Below are positions 12,589-24,600 of a DNA stretch of 64,000 bases, one piece after another. A program made the position numbers and the translations under genes. The DNA comes from Cymodocea nodosa (taxonomy: Eukaryota > Streptophyta > Magnoliopsida > Alismatales > Cymodoceaceae): the NCBI GenBank assembly GCA_036874045.1, contig CM072335.1, positions 25,179,501 through 25,243,500 of the forward strand, in the 5' to 3' direction. Within the stretch, counting starts at the first letter, position 1; each line of letters begins with the position of its first letter. The notes beneath the pieces are model-generated. The model saw only the letters and a list, made by a program, of their open reading frames with translations, was not told the origin of the DNA and did no database searches.

Positions 12589-13554
12589 ATGAACACCCTA
12601 GTTTCCCACCATCCAATTCTACCGTTGCGGCCAAATGCATTCCGAAAAACCTTTCATCCTCTCACGTCCACGCTTCCGAACCCTAAATCCTCTCTCAGAA
12701 TCCATTCTCAGAATCATCAGCCGACCACCACAACCATTAACGACGACGACAGCATCCCCTCCAACCACGTGAAGACCCTGGTCAAGTTCAAGTCTCTGTA
12801 CAACTACATCCGCGTGCTCGAAGTCTCCCGGAGAGCCGACCACCCCTTTGCTGGCTCCCGCCTCCTCCTCCTCGATGCGCCGGGAAACATCCACAGCATC
12901 TCTTTTTTCCTTCAACACCTCACCACCACCTATTTCGATGTCTTCGCCACCTTGCCCCCAATTCTTCCCCGCGGACCCATCGGCATTATCGGGTTCGGCG
13001 CCGGGTCCGCCGCAAGGCTGATCCTGCACCTCTACCCTGATGTGGAGCTTCACGGGTGGGAGCTCGATCCATCAGTGGTGTCCGTCGGGAGGCGGTACTT
13101 TGGGCTCAGGAAGCTCGAAAAGCAAAACCCGAACAGGCTTTTCGTCTACATCGGCGACGGGCTGGGAGCGGAGGTGGAGGGCGGGTTCTCGGGGCTACTG
13201 GTGGATCTTTTCTCTAAGGGGAGCGTGATACCGGAGCTCCAGGAAGCGGAGACGTGGGAGAAGCTGAAGTACAAATTGCGTCGAGGCGGCAGGTTGATGA
13301 TGAACTGCGGTGGGAGCTGTGTGGAGGCTGAGGACCCGAGGAGGGACGGAGAGTTGGTGATGGAGAAGACGCTAAGGGCGATGCATCAGGTGTTCGGAAA
13401 GGAGCTCATGGTGTTGAATCTCTGCCACCGGAAGGAGGACAGTTGTCTTGCCGTAGCCGGAGGGGGGCGGTTGGACATGACGGCGTGGAAAGAGGCGCTG
13501 CCGTCGGAAGAGCTGAAGTGCTACGTAGACATGTGGGCTCCTTACGGTGGTTAG
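12589..13554 (+). CDS. SAM-dependent methyltransferase / spermidine-synthase-like protein, probably plastid-targeted
   Basis: A single uninterrupted ORF gives 321 residues from the ATG at 12589. The open frame extends upstream to 12373, but that part is AT-rich and unlike the rest. Residues 1 to about 45 are rich in Ser, Thr, Pro, Arg and Lys with almost no acidic residues, as in a chloroplast transit peptide. The core is a Rossmann fold of the class I methyltransferase or polyamine aminopropyltransferase type: glycine-rich loop GIIGFGAGSAARL, acidic ribose-binding end of strand 2 (WELDP), then YIGDGLGAE and LLVDLFSKG. The substrate cannot be read from the sequence. The coding region is strikingly GC-rich against its AT-rich flanks and has no introns. 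Plants have such genes annotated only as methyltransferase superfamily proteins. Confidence 0.85.
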   Translation: MNTLVSHHPILPLRPNAFRKTFHPLTSTLPNPKSSLRIHSQNHQPTTTTINDDDSIPSNHVKTLVKFKSLYNYIRVLEVSRRADHPFAGSRLLLLDAPGNIHSISFFLQHLTTTYFDVFATLPPILPRGPIGIIGFGAGSAARLILHLYPDVELHGWELDPSVVSVGRRYFGLRKLEKQNPNRLFVYIGDGLGAEVEGGFSGLLVDLFSKGSVIPELQEAETWEKLKYKLRRGGRLMMNCGGSCVEAEDPRRDGELVMEKTLRAMHQVFGKELMVLNLCHRKEDSCLAVAGGGRLDMTAWKEALPSEELKCYVDMWAPYGG

Positions 13555-14640
13555 ATTGCCCCCTTACGTCCTCCTTTCCAGTGATGATTTGCTCACATTC
13601 TTTCTCGTCGATGCTGGGAATCCCAATCAAGCGAAGAATTCACGTTTTCTGCTTCCGACCGCCAGGTGCTCGACATAATGTTTCTGTGAAGATTTGTTCC
13701 ATTACCAGATATTTTGTCATGATAATGACCACTGATTTACTCAATGTTCAACGTTACCAAAATGATGTAACGCATAATCGTTCATGACATCTAAATTTTC
13801 TCAATGTTCCTTATTAGGATTCACAATATAACTACTTAAGATATTTATAATACATGCAATGTCTACGCCTGAGGTCACTGGCAAATTTAAGTTGAGTTAT
13901 AAGAAACCCATCATGTTCCTCTAATTTGAATCAGATTGACAGGAGTACAAGTCGGTTTAATACCAGCAATTTTAAATTTCTTAATTAAATTTTTAACGTA
14001 ATGTGTTTGTGTTTGTGGTGGAGTGATTTCACTGTCATTTTCGCTTATTTTAATTTATTGTTAAATATTTGTTTACAACACATTGACCTGCTTCTTTTGG
14101 AAGAATCTTTTAATACTCAATTATTGTTTACCATTCTATTTTCAATTTTAAAGCTATATACGGTAGCATATTTGTGTTTCATAAGAGACTGGATGATATC
14201 ACGAAAATCACCTATAAAAGTTATAAAGTATATATTTTACCACCTTTAGTTATTTCTAATAGATTTAAATGATTTTTTAAATTGTTTGATTTCAAAAACT
14301 TCTAATAGATTTAACTATTAATCAATCTAAATTGAGTAGATTTTAAATGATTTCATTTATATAATATCTTAATCAATAAATAACTTTTGTACTATTCTAT
14401 TATATTGTATTATAAAGTTAATATTTCATATACCTCTAATATAACTGACAATCTTCTACATATCTCTCTGACAAGTTCTTCAATATCCTTAATATGTTTA
14501 ATAATGTTCTTGTATGTCATCATCATTTGCTATTGTCTGTCATCATTTTTAAATGGCACTCATTATGAATGCCGGTGCAAGTTCCTCAATTGGTAGGTAA
14601 CATCAAAAGTCTAAATTGTACTATAGGTGTTAGGATTTAG
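13555..14640. other. Intergenic, no gene seen
   Basis: AT-rich sequence downstream of the methyltransferase-like gene. The short ORFs here have no recognisable features. Confidence 0.5.
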
Positions 14641-14875
14641 AGAGTTCGTTAGTAATATTATGGGTTTTTGAATATGATTTAGGGTTTTGATAGTGATTTA
14701 AGGTTTTCCAATAAGATTTAGGATTTCAACTAAGAGTTAGGATTTCGACAAAGATTTATTTAGGGTTTCGACTATTATTTATAAATTCCAATAAGGTTTA
14801 GAGTTTTTAATAGTTAATTGATTGTGAGTAAGATTTGAGATTTTTACTTAAGATTTAAAGTTTAGACCAAGATTT
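14640..14875 (+). repeat. Degenerate minisatellite with telomere-like TTTAGGG cores
   Basis: About ten imperfect units of roughly 20-27 bp repeat a core like GATTTAGGGTTTTGA, with variants such as GATTTAAGGTTTTCC and GAGTTAGGATTTCGA. The core resembles the plant telomere repeat TTTAGGG, but the longer unit and the decay argue for a local minisatellite rather than a true telomeric tract. Confidence 0.6.
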
Positions 14876-14879
14876 ATTA

Positions 14880-15120
14880 TTAATGATCTATATGTGAATG
14901 ATATGAATGATATGTTTATATATGTTACTGTATAAATAATCGTCAATAAGGACCATTAATCTCTGTTAATGATTTGCATATTCATAAACTATAATGATCT
15001 GTATGTGAATGATATGTTCATGTATATTGTTAAATATGAATTCATATGCTACTGTATGAATGATATTCATATGTTACCACAATCTCTGTTATGAATGATA
15101 TGTATAGTGACCAATTAATT
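14880..15120. repeat. Diverged direct repeats with (G)AATGATAT motifs
   Basis: The stretch ATGATCTATATGTGAATGAT near 14883 recurs as ATGATCTGTATGTGAATGAT near 14993, and TGAATGATAT recurs several more times. Spacing is about 110 bp. It is non-coding and adjoins the minisatellite upstream of the MULE remnant. Confidence 0.5.
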
Positions 15121-15492
15121 GTAAATCATATCTGTTCATATAAATCACAAGACGAGTTTAGTTTTAAATTTTTTTACAAAGAAAAATGGCAAGGCAACAG
15201 GAAAAGAGGCATCGTACCTATTTAGTTTAAGAAATATGTGAGGTAGTGTCAATAAATAATGATATGCTAACAAAACAAACATATGTGAGGTAGTGTCGAT
15301 GAGTCTGTATATGCAACCTTCAAAATCATTAACTATTTGGTATAGAGCCTCAAACAATGTTGGGTATAAAGAGGTAGTCACTAATTCAGAGATAGTCTGG
15401 ATGTTTTCTTAACCCAATCCTAATAGAAAGTCAGAGATTTATGCCTTAGCATTAGGCTTCCACTTCAAGTTGTTAGAAACCTTGAATTTGTT

Positions 15493-17455
15493 GTGGATCT
15501 AAATTCTGAAGAAGAAAAAAAAGTTCATATAAAAGAGGTAGAAGAAGATGTCAGCGAAGAAATTCATGTAGAAGGGGATGATAAAGGGAAAAGAAGAGAG
15601 AGGGTTGATGAGGAAGAGGTTGATGTTCACATTTTCAATGAGGATAGTTATCACTCTATATCTACCTCACCATCTAAGGTAGAAGAGAATGATCATGACG
15701 ATTCTTTGCATATTGTAGGTATAGACAAACCTTCTATGACTGTTGCCACCAAGTTTTCTAATATTACAGCATTTAAACTATCCTTGAAGTAATATAGTAT
15801 TAATTGTGAGAATAATATTTGATATATAAGATCAGAGTCTACAAGAGTAACTACAAGGTATATAGGCTAGAGTTGTAAATGGAGGGTTCACGCCTCTAGA
15901 TTGCCAGATGGTGTCATTTCTCAAGTGAAAACCATCTGTGAACCTCACACTTGTAGTTTTGTCAACAAAGAAGGTAATAACATAGCCTCTAAATTTTGGA
16001 TTTACTAATAAGATCAAACCTTAGTTATTGGTAGATGTCAACTTAAATGTTAAGCAACTCCAACAGATGTTGCAAGAAATCTATCATCTGGAACTATTAT
16101 ATTAAAGAGTGTGAAAAAGAAAGAAGATTGTTATCCAAGAAATACATGGAAGTTGGGACCACTTGTATGGTCTGGTGCCTGAGTTGGGGAATTGAATGGC
16201 AGAGATCTCGTAGCTATATCTTATATGAGCTGGAAAGGGATCGGACATTCAGTAAGATATTTGTTTGCTTCAGGGCCTACATAGATGAGTTTATCCATGA
16301 CTATAGGCCATGACTTGATCTTGATGGTTACCATCTGAAGATTAAATAGAAGGGCATTTGTCTTGAAGCTATAGTAATGGATGGAAATTATGACATATTT
16401 CCCTTTGCTTTTGCAATTGTACAAATAGAATTTTTTGAGAGTTAGAGGTGATTTTTGGGTTGTTTGAAAACTGCTATTGATGCATTAAAAGGGATGACTT
16501 TTATGTCCAAAAGATGCAAAGAATTGGAAGAGGCAGTTGCACTTCAATGGCTAAGTGGTGAGCATAGAACTTATTTGAGGCACCTTTATAACAATTTTTA
16601 AAAAAAATGAGGGTGACCACCTTGAAAATTTAATATAGAGTACAGTTAGGACTTATGATCAAGACCTATTTCAAATGTACCTAAATAACATCAGGACAGC
16701 TAACTCACAAGCATTTCAATGGCGACAAATTATTGAGAACAAAGTCAAACTTTGGAGTAAAACTATGTTTGGTGTTTCCACCAAATGTAACTATATAATC
16801 AATAATATTTCAAGAGTATTCAATGCCTATATTGGTGAAATAAGATACAAACCAATAATTCAAATGGTTGATGACATAAGGCAGAAAATGATGAAAAACT
16901 TTTATATCTGACATAGAAAAGTAGTCAGATAGGATAATTGTTTAGTGTCTCATGCAAAGGCATACATTACAAAAATTACCAAAGGCTTGGGTACCTATTC
17001 AGTAAGTAGAGTAACCATTTCGATAACTGAGGTGGTAAATCCAAATGACAGAATAGTTGTTGACATAGATCAAATGATGTGCACATGTAGGCAGTAGCAG
17101 GTGACAGGTTTACCATGTAAGTATACTATAACATTCATTAGTTCTCCAAGGAGAGCCAATTGGGAGTCCTATGTCTCTCCTTAGTATAGTGTTAAGACAT
17201 ATAAAAAGTCCTACAAGTCATTCATCAGTCTATTAGCAGATTCAAAGTCTTGAAAGAAACTAGGGGTCACTTTCCGATCTCCCCACATCAAACCACAACT
17301 AGGAAGGCTAAAGAAGCATAGGATAAGGTATGTCGATGAAGAAGGGCCTAGCAACAGCGTTAGAACAATCAACAAATGCAAAAGATGTGGATAGTTGGGT
17401 CATAGGGTGGAAACATGTTCCATAACCTAGAGGAGGCCGATAGACTTCCTAGGTA
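15493..17455 (+). pseudogene. MULE (MuDR-like) transposase pseudogene
   Basis: Fragments of a mutator transposase appear in the correct order across all three plus-strand frames, separated by stops and frameshifts. An acidic N-terminal region (15493-15790) comes first. Next is the MuDR zinc-binding region with CKWRVHASRLPDG and EPHTCSF (about 15870-15960). The catalytic region follows around 16370-16430 (MDGNYDIFPFAFAIVQ), resembling the DDE-domain aspartate block. A SWIM zinc finger comes next (CTC, then GLPCKY at about 17080-17130), in which the usual histidine is tyrosine. A C-terminal CCHC knuckle (CKRCG, stop, LGH, then C; about 17375-17420) closes the array. At least a dozen in-frame stops mean it cannot encode an active enzyme. 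I could not identify terminal inverted repeats. Confidence 0.88.
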
Positions 17456-19289
17456 ATGCATTTTCATTAATTAATGCCCCCAAAATGAATAATATTTGTC
17501 TTAAAAGCATGTATGATTACAATCTTACCTTAATTGATAACAACTGTACACATATGTAAAACAAATACTTCATCTATCCACCAACAGAATAGTTGTATTT
17601 AAATATGTTAAAATAGTGTTATTATTGTTTTATTAGGGTCTTATTAGCTAAATAATTAAACAGGTATCCATATCGTTGGTAGGAGCTATGCATACATAAA
17701 CCCCTCACGTTAGTAAAGAATCCATTTTTTTTTACCTTAATCTCACATAATACCAGTCCTTAAGGAACCTTAATCAAAAAAATAACAGAGTTATGTCCAC
17801 CACACAATCCTAGCCCTTATTTTCATATGATATCAATGCTTAGGTTTCAAAAGTTTAAGAATATAAGAGATTTAAGTATGGAGAAGGGAAATCTTATACT
17901 CTAACAAATTAAATAATAAATAATGCTAACAATAACCCCTATTACTTAATACAAGAAATGATAGATACTATAGTTTAGTACAAGAACATTGTTCTGGGAT
18001 AACAATATCTTACAAATCCTAATTGTTACACTTTTACACCATTGTTTCCATAGATTTTGAGAAAGCACTGCATGATAATTTATTTTTAACTTCAAGGTGA
18101 TTTCCTCTATTCTTACAGTATCAAGATGTTTTTTCAAAACTACCACCATTTTTTCAATTCTTGTATTATCTGTGACAAGTCATACATTAAGAAGATTGAA
18201 ATAGACAAGTTCTCCTAAAGAAAAAAATGTTGATAGATACATAAAAGATGATAGTGTTATTTCACACTTTTTTATTGGGATTTTGATTCTATGTTACACA
18301 TATCATCCAAGCACACACTTGCATATTTTCTTTAAAAGAATTCAAAACAAAGCCTATTCCAGTTAATGTAAAATATGCAACCTTATGTAAGCAGGCTCTT
18401 AGTAACTCCAACTAACAAACATTTCCTACAATCAGTTGTGTAAACATAAAAGATTATTATTCCATTTTATCGGTGGTTACTCACTCCTAATTACAAAACT
18501 TGGTTTGATGTTTAAAAAGGTCACAATTATAAAGTTTGTGATTCCATAAAGAATAGTTTTTTTTAGGCATATTGTAGTTTACATAGAGAAATTTTTTTTT
18601 TTAAGGAAGAAATTATTAAATAGATGGAATTATATGTTATTTAGAACTTGATGAAGATGATCATGATCTAATGGTCTTCAATGATTTCATATTTTGATAT
18701 TAATCAATGAGTTCACATCAAAATACAAATTTCAGGTACATGCATCTAATGTTAATGTATGTATGTTTCGATGTGTGTGTGTATGTGCAACTTTTTTAGT
18801 CTAAAGATTAAGAAAAAGTGATGTTATCAGAAGAAAATGTAACAGTCCAGATAACAACATTCGTTCATATCTTTAGATCCGAATAATAGAAGAAATTTTA
18901 CCTTAAGAGCTCTCTTTTTAAATTTGTTCATCATAAAGAATTGTTTTAGTTGTGATTTAGCATTTTCTCTTAGAGGTACAATGGGAGTCTTTTTTGGCAT
19001 TCTGCCACTACGGGCGATCTACAATGAAAGTAATGTCAACATGTAAAATGTGGAATAGGTTTATAGCATGCAGTATTATCGAACTTGTGAAAGAATAAAG
19101 AAATATCTGATGTGATTTACTACCACACCTTGTAAACTATAATATGCCTACGAAACTAGTAAGCTAACATACTCAATGAATTTTGCAATGATCATTGATA
19201 AAGAAGACAATAAAAATGTGTTGAAATGTGGACATGTAATATGGTTTCTATGATAGCAATTCTACAATCTATAAATAGTTATCTTTAAG
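17456..19289. other. Intergenic, no gene seen
   Basis: AT-rich sequence with short homopolymer runs and a small TGTATG/TGTG tract near 18756-18787. No coding or RNA gene is apparent. Confidence 0.5.
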
Positions 19290-19991
19290 ACCTTGTCGTA
19301 TTCCACAGAAACTCGAGGCCTCCTGGCTTGCGGCACCGGCGTGGGCGTCGGGATCTTCGCCATCAAGTTCCCCGGCGTGTACGCCGCCACCTGCATCACC
19401 GTCGCGGATGCTGCCAACGCGCACTCTATCACCGGACGCAACGTCCTCGCCGTCGAGATCCTCGACGCCTGGCTGAAGACCCCCTTCAAGTCCCCCTGCC
19501 CCCACCTCCGGGGACAAACCATGGCCGGATAACATCTCTGAGTTCCTCGACAAGTCAGTATCCGAAATGGCCGAAATCGGGGCCGTCCCTTCCACCGTTG
19601 GCGATGGTGCCATTTGCTGCCCTAGAAACGAGATGGAATTCGAGCCGATGGACAAAATGCCCGGGGGGGAGATGAGGATCGTGAGGCAGAGCCCGACGTC
19701 GGCAATCGTGAGGTTCAAGGCCGGGAGCGCGGACTCGGCGCATCACCACACCTTCGGGCATGAAGTGGTCGTGAGTAGAGGAAGAAGGTGTGGAATTTGA
19801 GCGAAAAGAAGAGCTACGAGCTCGGTGAAGGGGACTACCTGTTCACGCCCGGCGGGGACTTGTACCGAGTGAAGTACTTGGAGGACACGGAGTTGTTCAT
19901 CAGGTCGGACGGGGACTGGAATATATTCCTTGAGGAGGAGCCTGACGACGCCGCCGCAGCCATTAACGAGGAGCTTTCCGAGAACAAGTAA
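19290..19991 (+). pseudogene. Truncated, frameshifted DRT102-like pseudogene (RpiB-cupin fusion)
   Basis: The pieces match the plant DNA-damage-repair/toleration protein DRT102, which fuses a ribose-5-phosphate-isomerase-B-like domain to a cupin. Frame one (19293 onwards) has the end of the RpiB domain: RGLLACGTGVGVGIF, KFPGVYAATC and ILDAWLKTPFK. The frame changes near 19490 and continues as SPPAPTSGDKPWPDNISEFL into the cupin at 19567, with PGGEMRIVRQ and HHHTFGHE. It changes again near 19775-19790 and ends with KKVWNLSEKKSYELGEGDYL up to the stop at 19991. Defects: the N-terminal half of RpiB is missing, about 12-14 residues are lost after NVLAV, there are two frameshifts, and the expected cupin motif 2 histidine (usual DVHRVKY) is tyrosine (DLYRVKY). 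The block is very GC-rich in an AT-rich setting. A 5'-truncated retrocopy or a segmental relic are both possible. Confidence 0.85.
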
Positions 19992-21683
19992 GGGAACATC
20001 GAACACCTACCATTATCTATCCATCTATCTATCGATCTGCCTCTTCTGTTCATGTCGGGTTTGGTTGTTTGGTTTATTTCATGCAGTGTTTGAATCATGC
20101 TTCCCGGAGCTACAGCTACATCACGTCAGTGTTGTCGAAGAGGGAATCAGTGGTTGTCATGGGGATGCGACTGCTGTCTACAATCAACCTGTGCTGTGTA
20201 TTTGAAAATAAGTTTGCGTTTTCGAAAATATTCCATTTGGCGTATCGAAAATATGTATTAAAATGAAAAACATAAAATTAAAGGAAAATATTTTTCTTTC
20301 AAATTGCATCCTTTTACAAATCATCTACTGATGCAAAAGTTCTTCCTTGAATGTAAACGACAGTCAGTTCAATTTTGTATGCTTATGAACAACAAAGATG
20401 CAGATGGTTGTTGCGCTGATAAAATGTGATTTTTTATTGCTCTAAAACTTGATCGAGGAATAGGATGTAGAGTATTTTTTATTTTCTAGCATCGTGTTAT
20501 ATAAAAAAAATGCTGCTCATCGAAGCGTACCGGTTATCACTTGATCTTTTTTTCCTACCAATTTCTTTCCAAGATAAGAGTATTTTAGTACGTTGGTGGT
20601 ATCTTCTGCATACGTACGTGCACACATGGTCACAATGCGAGTATCACAAAACCGATATGGGTTCTACAAGTTCTTGATTCGTCATTTATTTTTTAATCGT
20701 ACAACATTAATAAATGGAGACCTGGAAATGAGAAAAAGATACGCCTTCTCTGAGAAAATTGGATATGACAGCTGAACCCCAGTAAGCGTAGAAAGTGTGA
20801 GAAGCTTTTTGTCAAGCTATAACTCTTGTTTCACAAATGTGTAGTATACACAATAGGAAAATCCAATTTCAAGATGTACAAAAGAGAGTTGCACGTGGTG
20901 CATTGTATTATACACAATTTGAGATAAACTTTATGGACAATATTGAATTTAGAGAAAATATATTCGGTCAAAGGTCAAAAACATCGCACAAGCAACAACA
21001 CACTGCAAAAAGCATACCAAAATGTCTTCATATCAACAGGATTCCGAGGGAGGAGGAGCTTGTGAAAGCCTTCCAACAACCCCATATTTGGTCCTCGAAG
21101 GCAACCTTCATTACCCTTTACCAACAGAATGGGTTCTGAAACAGGCACTTATTTTGTTAGGTTTTATTCAGAGGGTGAATGATCCAAGCAGTAAAATATC
21201 AATGCACGCTGAAGTTGAAGGAAGATTTCTGGGATTTTCTAACTTCAACCTTGCGGCAATAAAATTGTTTTATGCATGAATATTTTCAAAAAAACATGCA
21301 ATGTTATTGATGTCTAAATTCGTTGCTTGTATTTTTACTAACATATCGCCCAATTAAAATTTATATGTATATATTCCTTTAATTTGAAACATCAATGAAC
21401 AATATCCCTCTGGTCAGGAAACCAAAGAGCGACTGTACGCTATATGTGATTTCTAATCTCTAGACTAGGCTTTAAAAAATTGTTATATTTTATGTGTTCG
21501 TAGAAAAAGAAATTTAGAAAATGCTTGGTGATTGATCCATGATGAATTGATCATTCAACCATAGCCCTCTATGTTGCCATAAAAAAGGAAAGCAAAACTA
21601 TCAAACATACCAATCCTAGGTTATTAAACCAGTCAAATCATATCAAGCTGTTCTAAATTCAGCACTTTCTTCTTTTGAAATAA
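19992..21683. other. Intergenic and 3' flank of the SFH gene
   Basis: No recognisable gene. A region at 20837-21279 has two overlapping open frames of 85-100 codons on the plus strand, but no family features, so I do not call it. The 3' UTR of the minus-strand SFH gene should lie at the right end. Confidence 0.45.
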
Positions 21684-24600
21684 CTACAAAAAATTCACAG
21701 AATAGTTTTTAAAAGTGCATACCAGCCTGCTCCTCTTCTTCTTCTTCTTCTTTTTCTTGTCAACCGCAGCAAGAATCTCCTCCTGCTTTGCAAGAACTTC
21801 TTGCAGAGCCTGCAAATTAAGTGCAGTTTAGTGATCCATTCAACTTTCGTACAAGGCTTGCATGAAAAATCTGTGTTAGTGAACTATAGGTAAATTCCAT
21901 CAAACATAAAGCAGGGATGTGAAAAATTTGAATGCATGCCCTCTAGAAAAATGAGATCCACATTTGCACATCCTTACAGTTGGAACAGATAGCTATATCA
22001 AACCTGTTAAATTCAAAATAAAATTTCTTTTTCTACAGATTAGGATCCTAATCTCACCTTCTTGCTTTCTCCAAGTTCTTCTTCCAAAGCATTTACTCTG
22101 CTTAAAGCAGCATTAAGCAACTCATCCTTCTTGGATGGGATGTCAACAGGTTTTGCATCAAGGGTGCTAACTTTCTCTTCCAGTGCAGACATGCGTTTCA
22201 TAATAGCTGCATATTCTGCAGGAGAGATCACTACCGCAGTTGACTCATGCTGGTGCGTTTTCTTTTTTACCAGCAAATCGTCACAGTAAACCGGAGAAGA
22301 TTCTAGAACTTCGTGTGTGAGCTTCTTTGGCATATTTCTTGTTATTCGGAGCATGGTTGCAATGCCCATTACAAGGGTCATGGCTCCAGAAATTATGGGC
22401 ATTTTGAAACCGTCTTGAGCCTTGGCAGCAGGAGCTGCATAATGACCTGCGGCAACATCATCATAAAAAAAGATGATTGCCCAAAACAACCACGTCAGAA
22501 TGGAATAGAATATGTGACCATTACACCATGCTTCAATAAATTCTCATTTAAATCAGGACTCTTACAAAACTAATATTCAGGAGAAATATGTTGAGAAAAG
22601 GACTTCATATCACTCACGTCTTACTATTCTATGCATTTTATGAACATTTTTAATAGTGGAAAATTGAACTGGTATGAAGTGATGGTAGTATGTGTTGGGT
22701 AAAACGTCACAGATGCTTTTAATTTACCGAGTAGTTGAACGTGCATCTGAGCCCATTCACTACTATTGTTTCACATTTCACTTTAGCAGTTGCAAATTCA
22801 CAATTTGTAAGTTTGCAAAGCTGGGGATATAGCATATTCTTAAAGTTCTTTTAGTAAACATATTATTAGAATTTGTCCTTCAGGAGTCCTAACTAAAGAA
22901 ACAGATAAAAATTTCAAACTAAGGCCCCATTAGAATCACTTATTTATATCAACTTATTTTAAAATAAGTTACATATAAATAAACATTTGCAAATGTGATT
23001 GATTACTTATCCATCTTATGAAATTAAATGAAAAGTTCATAACTGTTCATTTTATTATTGAAATAAACTGTATTATTGAATAAACACTTAATAAGCAATT
23101 CCAAATGGGCCTTAACGATACCTTGTACTGCCAATTTAATGTGTATCTTGAATTATGAAATGAATGTCAAGTTAGTGAATAAATATGAACATTATGGGCT
23201 AGAAGGTATCGTGTAATGGAGTAGATTAAGAGCTTATGAAATTCTTCCCTAATGCAATTTTAAAATTGATATAACCACGTTAATGAATCAGTGGCATGTT
23301 CAACCTTAGATTACAAAATAATGTAGAGTGTAGCAAGCAACAAATCACAATATGGATACCTGAGTTTTGATATTAGTGATATTTAATAATTCAAATAGGA
23401 ATAAGGATGAAAGAGTAATATCATCTTGCGGTCTCCATTGTCTGCTTTTGTAACCAAGGATATTTCCAACCTCTTGTCCACATCTTGAATCAAATGCTTA
23501 AATTGTGCAACAGAAAACTTCCAAGTTAGGTAACAAACCTGTGGAAATTGTGTATTTCTCATCCATCACATTTCTTTGACGGTTGGTATTATCCATGACC
23601 TTGTCAACCATTGGAATATAATTATCACAGCTGTAAGAAGTAGGCCTACTTTCTACAAGTGAAGCCTGCAAACACAGGAATAGCCATAGTGAGTCATACA
23701 AATTATACACCATCACTATGTCTTGTCTCTTTAAGATATTTATGATGTAATAATTTAGTACAGATGGACCCTTGATAAGCATCATGGATCACTCTTTAAG
23801 ATAATGTTGTTTTAAGATTCTCAACATTGGCTTTATGCTTTTTAATAAAATTAACATTACAGGATGTATGGAGTTATAACTTGAAGACGTTGACAAAAAA
23901 TCATGAGTCATATATGGGCGAATCCTTAATGATAAATGAACAATCCCATGGCATAATGTCCATAGTTTACACCTATCTGCACGACAGTGGTATTATTGCT
24001 AGATCATTTGCTGAAAATCCTGAATTATATTTGCGTTCACCAAAACATCAACTCTCTACCATATTTATCTTAATGATATCATGTACTTCACTTTTGAGGA
24101 GTTATCTCTAAATATTCAATTCAAAGCTCATACAGAGGGTAGCACTAACTTAGCAGATACTCATAAAAATTTGTCAACTCTGAAGAACATAAATCTTAAA
24201 AGAGAAATGATTCTTGTAATTGATCCCATGTAATGAGATTAAGACATTAATTAGTATTTCTGAATTCCAGAAGGTGTGCAACAGGCTAAGTCCAGTTTAA
24301 CAGAATTTTTGCGGTCAGGGTGGTAAAAGGAGTACTCATAAAGACTAAGCACTAGTTTCCTAGTCAAATATATAGAGAGAAAAGAGTGAAAGATTGTTGG
24401 CCTTCAAGATTTGCACATTTTCGATCTATTGTTATCAAGGAAATGATTATGTTATCTAATGGAGTGGGGGGAATTCGGAAAGTTTCTTTAATAGAACACT
24501 GTTGTTGAGAAATAGTATGGGAGCTGACCTCCTTCAAGGATCTATGCCCTCCAAGAGAAGTTAGAAGGGATTGGAGAGTCTGTGAAGGTGGTTCAGAAGG

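Noticed and set aside
12619..13053. 144-codon minus-strand ORF
   Set aside because: It is antisense to the methyltransferase-like gene; GC-rich DNA gives open shadow frames.
19269..19718. 149-codon minus-strand ORF
   Set aside because: Antisense shadow of the GC-rich DRT102 relic; the plus-strand pieces match a known family.
20837..21279. Overlapping plus-strand ORFs of 85 and 100 codons
   Set aside because: No recognisable domain, signal or splice context.
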